Source of the DNA: Rapana venosa
Taxonomy: Eukaryota; Mollusca; Gastropoda; Neogastropoda; Muricidae
Direction of reading: 5' to 3'
Assembly (NCBI GenBank): GCA_028751875.1
Contig: CM054145.1
Coordinates: 1,656,924-1,720,923, forward strand
Length of the DNA stretch: 64,000 bases
The notes under the pieces: model-generated
Told to the model about the DNA's origin: nothing
Database searches by the model: none
Seen by the model: only the letters and a program-made list of their open reading frames with translations
Program-made: the position numbers and the translations under genes
Shown here: positions 28,860 through 39,740 of the stretch, piece after piece
How positions within the stretch are numbered: position 1 is the first letter of the stretch
Layout: each line of letters begins with the position of its first letter

Positions 28860-30844
28860 TGCCTGCAGAGAGCTCAGGCTGTGCCAGGCTTCTACCTAAA
28901 CCCCCTCCACTAGCGCACCCCCAACCACTCACCGAAGCGGCCCAAACACACTCACTGCAGCAGCGCCCCAAACCACTCACTGCAGCAGCGCCCAACCCAC
29001 TCACTGCAGCTGCGCCCAAACCAACTCACGGCAGCAGCGCCCCAAACCACTCATGCACAGCGCCCCAAACACTCACCGCAAGCCCCCCCCCCCCCCCATC
29101 CTCTCTACTCACCGCACAGCGCCCCAAACCACTCACCGCAGCCCCCCCCCCAAAACACTCACTCACCGCAGCGCCCCATACCCACTCCAATGCACAGCTG
29201 CCCCTAAATACCACTCACGGCAGTGCCCCAAACCACTCACTCACTACAGCGCCCCAAACCACTCACTGCAGTGCCCCAAACCACTCACTCACTACAGCGC
29301 CCCAACCACTCACTGCAGCGCCCAAAACCACTCACTGCAGCGCCCCAAACCACTCACTGCAGTGCCCAAAACCACTCACTGTTGTAGCGCCCCAAACCAA
29401 TCAATGCAAGTGCCCCAAAACCACTCACAGCGTGCCCAAAAAACCACTAACTACAACGCCCACAAACCACTCACTGCAGCGCGCCCACACCCCCAAAACC
29501 ACTCATCTAATGCTGCAGAGCCCCAAAACCACTCATGCAGCAGCGCCCCAAAACACTCACTTCACTGCAGCAGCGCCCACAAACACTCACTACAGCGCCC
29601 CCACAACCACTCACTGCCAGCGCCCTCAAACACCTCACTGCTGCAGCGCCCAAAACCCTCACTGCATGCAGCGCCACTAAAAACATCACTGCAAGCACCC
29701 CACAAATCACATCGCTGCAGCGCCCCAAAACACTCAATGCAAGCGCGAACCCAACACCACTACTCACTGCAGCAGCGCCCCAAACCCATCTCACTCATAC
29801 AGCGCCCCAAACCACTCACTGTAGCAGCCGCCCCCAAACCACACACTGCAAGGCTGTTGCCCTAACCCACTCACTGCAGTGCCCAAACACTCACAGCAGC
29901 CAGCGCCCAAAACCAATCACTGCAGCAGCGCCCCAAAAAAAAAACCACTCACTGCAGCAGCGCCCCTAACCATCTCACTGCTGCCAGCGCCCAAAAACCA
30001 CTCACTGCAGCAGCGCCCAAACCAATCACTGCAGCAGCGCCAAAAACCACTTCACTGCAGCAGGCGCCAAAACCACTCACATGCAGCAGCGCCCAAAACC
30101 ACCACACCCTTACAAAACATCACGCAGCACCGCCCCCCCAGACAACCCCCCACCCACCCCAACCAACACTGCAGCACACCCCCCAACCAACTCCCAAACA
30201 CTCACAGCAGCAAGCCACCCCCACACCCCCCAACCACTCACTGCAGCGCCCCCAAACCACTCACTGCAGTCAAGTGCACCCAATCCAACTCAAACTTCAG
30301 CAACCCCGCCCCAAACACTCACTGCAGCAGCGCCCCAACGCCCCAAACCAACTCACTTCCCAAACCACTCACTACAGTGCCCCCCAAACCACCCCTCACT
30401 GCCAGTGCCCCACAAAACTCCCCACTGCAAGCTCGCCCAACCCCCACCCCATCCACTTCACTGCAGCAGCGCCCAAACCCCTCAACTTGCATGTGCAGTG
30501 CCAAAACCCTCACTGCAGTGCCCCAAACCCCTCACTGCAGCGCCCCAACCACTCTCTCTACATGCAGCTCACCAACCCCTCACAGGCACCACACACAACC
30601 CACTCACTGCAGCTCACCAACCGTAATGCAGCCCACACCAAACACCCTACCCCCCCCCTCTGCAGTCACCATCCACTAACTGCAGCTCACAACATCAATT
30701 CAGATCACAATCACTCACTCATTGCAGCTCACCAACCCACTCACTGCAGCTCACAAACCCACTCACTGCAGTCTACACAAACCTACCCATGCCAGCTCAC
30801 AAATACACTCACTGCAGCGCCCCAACCAAACCATCACGGCAGCG

Positions 30845-30845
<1 letters not shown>
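28860..30845 (+). repeat. approximately 23-26-bp satellite (CCCAAACCACTCACTGCAGC), poorly resolved
   Basis: About 2 kb of tandem units reading GCGCCCCAAACCACTCACTG plus CAGCA, with abundant single-base gains and losses. The errors scramble the frame, yet the lack of stop codons in the unit leaves long Pro/His/Thr/Ala-rich frames in several phases. Those frames are artefacts. Ends in a C-run at about 30846-30876. Confidence 0.9.
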
Positions 30846-30876
<31 letters not shown>

Positions 30877-30949
30877 ATCCCACCCCCCTCCCCTCCTCTC
30901 CCCACCCTTCCCCTCTAACCACCCCCCTAACCACTCACCCCCTAACACT

Positions 30950-31335
30950 CACTGAAGGAGTTAAGGTAGAGAAGTTCAGGGTCAGGTCGGGTAAACGGTG
31001 AATGTTAACAACAACAAAAAACAAGTGACAGTGCGGCATCGGAGTCCATCTCGCCTGGCCGTGCTGTTTGCTAGCAGGGAGTGCAGGGTGCTGGAACGTG
31101 TGGTGAACCTCCTCTGTCAGGCTGCGGTGTCCACGCTGGGCCTGAGAGGGCATGTGCCTTGTGATCACCTGCCACACACATCCCCCGTCATGCAACAATA
31201 ATCCCTCCTCCACTACCATCTGCTCACATCCCTCTATTCGGTAGACTGTAAAAGTACTGTACTGTAACTGTGTACTACACGGCCATGTGCCACAATGTAA
31301 ACCATTCTCAAGTGTCAGCAGCACGTTTCTCTACC
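30950..31335. other. complex-sequence island, unidentified
   Basis: Non-repetitive, GC-balanced sequence between two low-complexity tracts. Open frames exist on both strands (for example 30998-31201 plus) but none matches a family I recognise, and neither TMTC3 nor SLC22 residues are visible. Confidence 0.4.
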
Positions 31336-31344
31336 TTAAAATTC

Positions 31345-32720
31345 GCCCAGCAGAGAGAGAGAGAAGGGGGAGGGGGGGTAGAGAGACGAGGAGAGGATGA
31401 CCCAGAGAGGGGGGGGGGGGGGGGGGAGGGGGGGGAGAGGGAGAGAAGGTAGAGAGCGGGGGAGAGGCGAGAGAGAGAGAGGGGGGGGGAAGAGAGAGGG
31501 GGGGGGGGGGGGGGGAGACGAGGGGGGGGGGGGGGGGGGGGAGAGGGAAGGGGGGGGGGGGAGGAGAGAGAGGAGAGAGGGCGGGGGGGGGGGAGGGGGG
31601 GGGGGGGAGGAGGGAGAGAGAGAAGGGGGGCGAGAGGGAGAGAGAGAGGAAAGAGGAGGGGGGGGGGGGGGGGTGGGTGGGGGAGAAGAGGAGAGAAGGG
31701 AGTGAGTGAGAGAGAGGAGAGGAGAAGAGGGGGGGAGAGGGAGAGTGGAGAGAGGAGTGGGAAAGAGAGGGAGAGGACGAGAGAGGGGGGGGTGGGGGGG
31801 GGGAGTGGGGGGGGGGGGGGGGCGGCGGGGGGGGGAGGGAGAGAGGGGGGGGGGGGAGGAGAGGGGAGAGGAGGGACGAGAGAGGAGAGAGAGAGAGAGA
31901 GGAGGGGAGGAGAGTGGGGGGGTGGGGGGGAAGAGAGAGGGAGAGAGGGGGGGGGGGGTGGGGGGAGGAGGGATGAGAGAGGGGGGGGGGGAGGGGGGGG
32001 GGGGGGGGGGGAGAGCCGAGAGAGAGTGGGGGGGGGGGGAGAGGGAAGGAGAGAGAGAAGGAGAGGGGGGGGGGGGAGAGAGAGAGAGAGCACGAGGGGG
32101 GGGGGGGGAGAGGGGGAGGAGAGAGTGAGGAGAGTAGGGAGGGAGAGAGGGGAGAAGGGGGGGGGGAGAGGAGGAGAGACGGGGGGTGGGGGGGGAGAAG
32201 GAGGATAGGGCGAGAGAGAGAGAAGGGGGGGGGGGGGAGAGGGGGGGGAAGAGAGAGGGGTGGGGGGGGGGGGAGGAGAGGGGGGGGAGAGAGGGGAGAA
32301 GGAGAGTAGAGAGAGGAGAGAGAGGAGAGAGAGAGAGTATACTGAGGGGAGAGAGAGAAGGGAAGGGGAGAGGGAGGCGAGAGAGAAGAGTGGAGAGAGG
32401 GGGCGGGAGGGAGGGAGAAGAGATTACGAAGGAGGAGGTGAGAGGGAGAGAGGAATGAGGGGGGGAGGAGAGGGGAGGAGAGAGAGAGAGATGAAGAAGA
32501 TGATAGGATGCGAGAAGGAGGAGGGTGGAGAGATTGAGAGGAGGAGGGAGGAGATGAGGGAGAGGAGGAGTAGGAGGGGAGAGAGAGAGGAGTCGGGAGA
32601 GAAGTGAGAGGAAGAGGAGAGGAGAGAGAGACTGAGGAGAGAGAGAGTGGGGAGGGAGGGGAGACGAGAGTGAGGGTGGAGAGGAGAGGAGAGAGCGAGT
32701 AGAGAGGAGAGAGAAGGAAG
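31345..32720 (+). repeat. purine tract, (GA)n and poly(G) repeats
   Basis: About 1.4 kb of almost pure G and A on the plus strand with long G-runs. Gives Ser/Pro/Leu-rich minus frames and Gly/Glu/Arg-rich plus frames, all repeat artefacts. G-run lengths are unlikely to be accurate. Confidence 0.95.
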
Positions 32721-32721
32721 A

Positions 32722-32800
32722 GATGGTGGAGTTCGACGGCCACGCACGGAGGAGACCCGAGTGAGCCCAGAGCGGAGCGACCGTGACCCTCCGCAGCGTG
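32722..32800. other. short non-repetitive island inside the purine tract
   Basis: ATGGTGGAGTTCGACGGCCA, CGCACGGAGGAGACCCGAGT and GCGACCGTGACCCTCCGCAG are the only complex sequence in this tract. It could be a short exon (reading EMVEFDGHARRRPE on the plus strand before a GTGAGC donor-like site), but no family match supports this. Confidence 0.25.
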
Positions 32801-32939
32801 AGAGAGAGGAGAGAGGGAGAGAGGAGAGAGAGAGAGATGAAGGTGAGAGAGAGGAGATGGAGAGAGAGAGAGGAAGGGAGATGAGCAAGCATTGAGCCAC
32901 AAAGTGCAACATCACCCCTTTCTTTTTTTTTATGTTTCG

Positions 32940-33065
32940 GTCTGATGTGTGTTTGTTTCCACTGTGAGAGGAGCTCTTATCTCTACCAATTTTGACAGTG
33001 ACCAACTATATTGTTGACTTGTGGGTTCTTTTACCTGTCTGGTATGTTGCTATCTTGGACTTTTG
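32940..33065 (-). mobile_element. possible SINE-B fragment
   Basis: CAATTTTGACAGTGACCAAC, TATTGTTGACTTGTGGGTTC and TTTTACCTGTCTGGTATG resemble the reverse SINE-B segment at 9170-9235, with divergence. Confidence 0.45.
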
Positions 33066-33184
33066 TTTTTCTATACTCTGAAAGGGTCAGCCACTGGATT
33101 ATTTACACCTTCCCCCCTGCTGTGCAAAACTAGTGGATTGGGGTTTTTTGGATAGGGAGGAAAAAGCCAATCTTAGTAAGAACT

Positions 33185-33500
33185 TAAACTCCCAATCCAA
33201 TCCTGATGTTTACAGCCCTTTTGACCACAGAGACATATCAGGGGCTGTCACTTGTCAATCTTTAAATATCAGATTAAAATGTGCAGATGTATTACAGATT
33301 AAAACAGGGTTTTATTTATGAAATAACCAACTTACTGTCAGCCTTGGAATCACACACGCCCTGGCCAAACAATAAGGGTAACCCCAGGACGGGGGGCTCC
33401 ACATTGTGGGAAAAATAACCACATCAACCACACATTAAAACGAGATTTAATTCCAAAACACAAGATTCCTTAAACAACCTTGTTTTAGTGACCAACCTGT
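33185..33500 (-). mobile_element. Repeat F, unclassified 300-bp repeat, reverse copy
   Basis: The reverse complement aligns along its whole length with 62825-63125: TTACAGGTTGGTCACTAAAA, TGTGTGGTTGATGTGGTTAT, CCTGTTTTAATCTGTAATAC and GGGCTGTAAACATCAGGATT. No tRNA-like boxes or coding frame recognised. Confidence 0.75.
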
Positions 33501-33599
33501 AACACTTTCACTCAAAAAGAAGAAAAGCACTCGATTCTCTAAGGAAGTTAAAATGGTTTGTTCTGGTGGAAATGGAAACAGCCTGGGAAAAAGGATTAT

Positions 33600-33815
33600 G
33601 GAACTCCCAACTCTCGCTTTCTGAACAGATGCTTACAGATGATCGCTGCCAACTCCCCCCTGGGTCTGACAAATAGCATGCTGGGCATGCATCCTCTCCA
33701 ACCCACTGACCTCCTGCGCCTTGTCCAGTATCCAGATGGTCTCCTGGACAGCAGCATGGCCGGCGGCTCCATATCTGACAGCGCCCTCCTTGTTATGCAC
33801 ACTAACCCTATCCTT
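33600..33815. other. exon-like island, unidentified
   Basis: Non-repetitive stretch next to a 2-kb CA tract. The plus frame reads MIAANSPLGLTNSMLGMHPL and beyond with codon choice typical of coding sequence; a minus frame (VRYGAAGHAAVQETIWILDK) is also open and is bracketed by GTGGTCAG and CATCTGTAAGC, a plausible acceptor and donor. I recognise neither protein. Confidence 0.3.
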
Positions 33816-35865
33816 GTTCTGACCACACACGCACACACCCACACACACACACACACATACACACACACACACACACACACCACACACAAAATCACATAAC
33901 ACCACCACACACACCACACACAACAAACAACCACACACACACCACACACACACACACATCACACACACACCACACACCACCACCACCACACACACACACA
34001 CTCCACACCACTCACACACCACACACACACACCACACACACCACACACCCACCACCACACACACACCACACACACACACACCACACAAACACACCACACA
34101 CCACACACACACCACAACACACCACCACACACACACCACACACACTCACACACCACTACACACACACAACATGCACACCACACCACACATTGTACATCGC
34201 ACAATATTGCATTCACCTCTCCCCCCCACACAGACACACAACATATGCACACACACAGAACTCACATGCACACACACACAAATTTGCACACCCCACACAA
34301 CATAATGAAACACACACATTCACCCCACCACATACACACAGGGACCTCCCCCTCCACAACCAGACATTCCACCCCCACATACACACACACATACCACACC
34401 CACCCCCACACCCACCAACACACTCACACCCAAAACCAACACACACAGACCCACCCCACCCCCCCAAAATGCACATCCACAAACATGCACCACACACGCA
34501 CAGGGACCCAGGACGGGATAGGCCTAGTGGTTTGGAAACACCTGCGCTTCGCAATATGACGACCAGGGGGTCGATTCCCGTTTTTCAAGGGCAACATCCA
34601 TCAAATATTATCAATCCATATATCACTCCCACATCCATCATATCCCCATACCCCATAAATCTTTATGTTCCCCTAAGAGGACTCTACTCTCCCAAAAGTC
34701 CTTCGGATGAGACTATTTTCTAAACCGAGGCCCCTCGTGTGCAAACGCATGCCAGAACATCTTGCGACACACGTTAAATCCTGTTCTTCCCGCATTCTAT
34801 GAGTTAGCCCATTGTGTGCAGTAGGGGAACAGATGACAGAATTCTACAAAAACCGCATACACATAGGGGAATGGATGTGTAAAAGAGAAGCACTTAAGTG
34901 CTTATTCCATTATACTTGAAATTAAAAAAAAATAATTAAAATAAAATATTTTTTTAAACCACATATACACACACAGACACCCTCCCCCACCCAATCACCA
35001 CACCCAAAATCCCACACACATAAACAGACCCCAAAACCCCCCACACAAACACACACCCACACCACACCCACCCACAAACACAGCACACACACACACACTC
35101 ACACCACACATCCCACACACACCACAGAGACACACAGACACACACACTCACACAGACACAACACACAGCACACAAACACACACAGACACACCCACACACA
35201 CAGAGACACCAACACCACACACACAGGACACACACACACACACCACACTCCAGAGTCAACACACACAACTCACCACCCACACACAAACTCACAGAGTCAC
35301 ACTCTACAAACACCCACACTGAGTAACACACAACACACACCCACACACACTCACAGGACACTCACACACAGAGACACACTCACACCACACACCACACACA
35401 CTGAGAAAAACACCACACTCACAGACAGACCAACACACACCAGACTACACCACACAGACAAACACACACTCCCACCCACACACAGCGACCTCACACACAC
35501 ACAGACACACACAGGAGACACACTCACACACACACACTCACAGAGGACTCACACTCACAGGAGAACACACACATCACAGAGACACTCACACAACCCACAC
35601 AACAACATCTCAGAGACACAAACACCCACACTCACAGTGTCAACACACACAAACACACACAACAGAGACACCCCACACACAAACACAGAGCCCACCCACC
35701 ACTCACACACAACACTTACAGAGGAAACTACACAACTCACACAACACACGCCACACACACAACACATCAACCACACACCTACACCCACCCCACCCACCCA
35801 CACACACACCCACACACCCACAGACCCACACACCCACCACACTCCCAGAGGCCCACCTTATTCCC
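33816..35865 (+). repeat. (CA)n-rich tract, about 2 kb, containing a SINE-A copy
   Basis: CA repeats with CCA, CACC, GACACA and ACTCACA variants, interrupted at 34505-34960 by SINE-A. Cys/Val- and His/Thr-rich frames here are artefacts. Confidence 0.95.
34505..34965 (+). mobile_element. SINE-A, forward, full length but error-laden
   Basis: tRNA-like head (GGGATAGGCCTAGTGGTTTG, GGGGGTCGATTCCCG), GTCCTTCGGATGAGACTATT, ACGCATGCCAGAACATCTTG, GAACAGATGACAGAATTCTA, ACCGCATACACATAGGGGAA and the 3' end TAAGTGCTTATTCCATTATA with an A-rich tail. Confidence 0.8.
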
Positions 35866-36055
35866 TTCCAGCGTTAATCTGGACGTCATGGACCCTTGTG
35901 GTCCCCCGTACGATGACAGCAGCGAGAGCAGATGGGCAGTCTGTCCTGCGTTGCAGCTGCAGTACGTCAGTCCGATTGACATGTGCTAGTTGGGCGCTGC
36001 ATCTGGCCGCGACCGCCTCTCGCTTTCTGGCCTGCAGTCTGCAACCACACACACA
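35866..36055. other. exon-like island, unidentified
   Basis: On the plus strand CTTATTCCCTTCCAG (ending about 35873) is a strong polypyrimidine acceptor, followed by a frame reading VNLDVMDPCGPPYDDSSESR and ending at a TAG near 35988, so it could be a terminal exon. The minus strand also has an open frame (QARKREAVAARCSAQLAHVN). No family recognised. Confidence 0.3.
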
Positions 36056-36349
36056 CCACCAGAACCACCTGCACTGCAACACCACCACCCACAACCACTG
36101 CTGCTGCTTTCTGCTGTATTCAGGCTGGCACCTGTTTTCATATTACACGTTTGTGAATTCGAATTGCCTTCTTTATGGTCAGGTCAGAGACTCCCTCTGC
36201 TACTGGTAACCATCGTAAACCCAGTACCCACCTGCCACGTGTGGGGAGTAAAACCCAACACAAAAAATCCGACCCCTGTGTAGAGGGCATGGGCTCCGCC
36301 AGGTTTGTCTGGTTTTGATTTGCCCACAAGATCTCCAATGACAAAGACA

Positions 36350-39300
36350 GCAGGAATCTCCATACCGGACTCGGTCGCTCGCCCGGCGTTGGTCGGGTAG
36401 CCGGGCGGGGTTACCAAGGACGCCGCCTTCCTTCTGATGCTCTCATGGTCAGATGTCGAACGAAAGTAAGTATGCTACTGATGGGTAAACGCAGGCAAAA
36501 TTCGTGTTTGCCAGAAGAAGAGATACTACACCATTCATTGGCACATTGGAAATGTACGGACACTAAGAGTTGCAGGCAAAGTGGAAGAACTGACACCCAT
36601 GTGTTGTCCAGTTATCAATGGGCTCCATCCTTGGGCTCTGCGAAGTCTGGTGGAAATAACATGTAGAAACAACGACCAGGAAAGACCACAAATTTATACT
36701 ACAGTGTGGGGGGGGGGAAGGGAAAACAGGGATTTAAACATGAAACACGGCGTGGGGTTTCTCGTTCACTAAGACACCGTGAACACCGTTCAGTCATGAG
36801 CTGTCAGCCTGTGTCCAGACAGACTTTATTACCCTAATTACAATCCGCCTGGAGCAAACCCCCTTTAACATAACTATAGTACAGGGCATACGCCCCTACA
36901 TAAGACTGCACAGATGAAGCCTTAGAAGAAAAGGACATTAGAAGAATTTTATGACCAGCTAACAAGGAGGTGCTGAATAAAACACCCAAGGAAAGACATC
37001 ACTCGTTGTGCATGCAAGGCGACTTGGAAACGCCATGGAAGGTTAGGATAGCGCCAAGGTGGAGGAAGGATGCATGGGAAAAAAAAGACGGAGAGGCGCC
37101 GGGTTCCGTTTGTGGTTCGTTTGTGGGCCACATTGTAATAACCATTCAAATGAAAGAGGCTTGAGATCTGGAGTTTGCCACGTAGTTATCAACCACCTCC
37201 AGCTAAGTGAATTTCACTTGGACCACACAAGAAATCAGGAAAATGGACATGGATAGCCCAAATGGAGACACCACAACCAAATATGTTTACATCATGGTGG
37301 AAAAGACGGTTTTCGCTCTAGAGCGTTAACGTTTAGCCTAGCACAGGACACGAAGTTTTCCAGGAGCAGACATAGGGTAGAAAGTAAGTGATCATGTTCT
37401 TGTGATGTTGACTTTCCGACTCTACGTCTAAAAGAAATCCACAAGGCGGACTGGAAACAAAAATCAGGATCAAATTTGGACCTAGAGAAGCTAATAAGGA
37501 CCCAGAGGGTATTAGATATTTTTCACAAGGATAGGTGGGTAAGGAAAGTTTGCAGCATCACTGTGACTAGACTCAGACATTGATACATGACGAATACTGC
37601 CCTTTCAATTACAGCGGTTGGCCATGAAACAGCTATCGAGCTTCTTGGCAACGCCACGAAGCCACGCCGACCAGTCAAAAAAACCATGGGTCGGTCACAC
37701 CTTAAACTCATACAAAACTATGCGACCAAGCGTAGAGAGTTTGTTTAGGAGACGTTGAAGAAAAAGAAAAAGGAAACAAAAAGAAAGAGCAAGAACCAAT
37801 TTAGGGCAGAGTCAGTCAACATAAAGATCAGGAGTCCATGACGGAAGGGCAAAAGAGAAATGGATCGGTTTGAAATACAGTGCCATGACAATGAAGAGAA
37901 CTTCAAGAAAAACAATAGCAAGAAAGCAATCAGCTAGGTGAATTGAAAAGACACCCCCCCCCCATGAACTGCCATGACACGAAACAGTGAAAAAGGTTTA
38001 AACAATTCCAAGACAAAAATTGGGAAGTGTCTCAACTGCGACCAGGATATTTGAAAACAGATGGACAGAAATACTGCTCCGACTCCCTGTATAAACTATA
38101 GAACCGCAGGAGATCAGAAGTCCCCCTCTAATGTACCCGAAAGCAAAGGGGAAAAGGACCACAGACAGTCACCCTAGCCTCCGAGAAGAAGTTGCGGAAA
38201 GCTGTCAGATCGGCTGAAAAAAAAAATGAAAAAGAAAATGGGCTGAAAAAAGGGGAAGTCAGCAGGGGTGGCTGACAACATTCCAGCTGAGTTGGTCCAA
38301 GCTGGTGGAGGGGAGGATGCCGATGACCAAGCCCTACTTAAAGAATCTGCAAAAGATCTGGCACCAGCCAGGATAATGGCCCACACCATGGAACGCAAGT
38401 CAACTCATCATCACCCTACCCAAGAAAGGAGGAACATCTACATACAAATGCCATAATTACCGCACAATCAGCCTCCATATGTCCACACAAAGCATGGTTC
38501 ATGCTGCAGATAATAATTGAATAATAGACGGAAGCCACTAGCAGAGACCATCTTTGCTGCGAACAAAGAGGTTTCACGAGCAGGGGCGCAGAACGGCGCG
38601 CACAACAGAAACAGATATGCAACCTCAGAATTACTATTCGTGAAGCGGTGTGGTGGGGTAACCTTACCAAAATCAAAACAACAGACCTTTTTACCACGCA
38701 TTTATCGATTTTTTTTATTTTATGAAGGATTTGACAGTGGTGTGTGGCATGCAGCTTTGTGGGCAACACAAATGAATTGTTACTGAATTTTCATTGCCAA
38801 TCATGTTCAGTGTCATCAAACAGCTGTAAGCGACAGGCCGCCAGTGCCAGTTGTACTACAACTACAACATGGGTGAATGGTTTCGAACTACTGTTTGGAG
38901 TTAGTAGTAAGGCCCACAGAGGGCTTTTCTGTCTACTCTCACCCACTCTTTTCAACATCTTCCTTGGAGTGATCTCATGGGCTGTATGCACTGGGAACAT
39001 CATGGAAGGATACACCTGTCAGCATTGGTGGCAGAGCAGACAACAGAAAGTCACAAACCTACGCTTCGCAGTTGACAATTGATGGAATTTAAATAGCGGA
39101 TAGAAAAAGAGCTTGCCAGCACTTACAGAACACATGAATCGCTGAATAAGGCCTCACTTAAACATCACGGCATGGAAATCAAAGTGCTGCAGAGATGAAA
39201 AACTGATGACTAATAACATCCAACGGAATTTGCACTGATTATCAGGTTTATGTTTTGACACGAAGCTGGAAACAGTTCAAAGCTTACAAAGTACCTGGCC

Positions 39301-39740
39301 CGCCCCAAGCCATTGTTTACCCCCCCCCCCCCCCCCCCCCCCCCCCACCCCCCCTACGACCAGGGGGGATCAAGCCAGATAGTTAGTATATGAGGCTGCA
39401 ACAGACAATACTGCACAGAACAATACAGCTTTGTCTGATAACTAAACGCCCACATCTGAGAGGATAAGAATATCTCATTATCTCCAAGATCAGGACTATG
39501 CGCTCCCTCTGTTGTCTTATCAATATTTCTGTATTTGCCTGTGATCATTGGATCCTGACTGCAGCACAGATTTGGAGAGAAGTGTACAGGGGCAGTGGAG
39601 ATGAGGATGAGATGCTTCTCGGAGACTCCTTGGCATCTCCTACAAAGACACTTAAAGCAACGAAAGCGTGCTGCAATAACTGAATACAGGCAAACCATTT
39701 GGACCTATTGAGAACCTTTATAACGATCGTGAAGTTGAAA
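36350..39740 (+). mobile_element. EN-RT LINE, near full length, frame-shifted
   Basis: The 5' UTR-like GGACTCGGTCGCTCGCCCGG is followed by endonuclease blocks: TLRVAGKVEELT at about 36560, HGVGFLVH at about 36750, EEFYDQL-like residues at about 36935, and a DSPNGDT-like block at about 37250. RT blocks follow: AGVADNIPAELVQAGG (38260-38310), LYYNYNMGEWF-like residues (38855-38885), LSPTLFNIFLG (38935-38970), NLRFA-DN (39055-39085) and SYKDT (39640). It parallels the RT at 19838-20510 but carries many small insertions and stops, caused by decay, sequencing error or both. The 3' end fades at about 39740. Confidence 0.75.
39320..39350 (+). repeat. poly(C) run inside the EN-RT LINE
   Basis: A long C-run interrupts sequence that is continuous in the related copy at 20220-20245, so it is a local insertion or base-calling artefact. 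Confidence 0.7.

Noticed and set aside
28850..30920. Several overlapping frames of 180-276 codons rich in Pro, His, Thr, Ala
   Set aside because: They translate a 23-26-bp satellite with length errors in more than one phase; not a protein.
31308..32902. Ser/Pro/Leu-rich minus frames up to 523 codons
   Set aside because: Direct translation of a GA/G tract; several phases are open at once.
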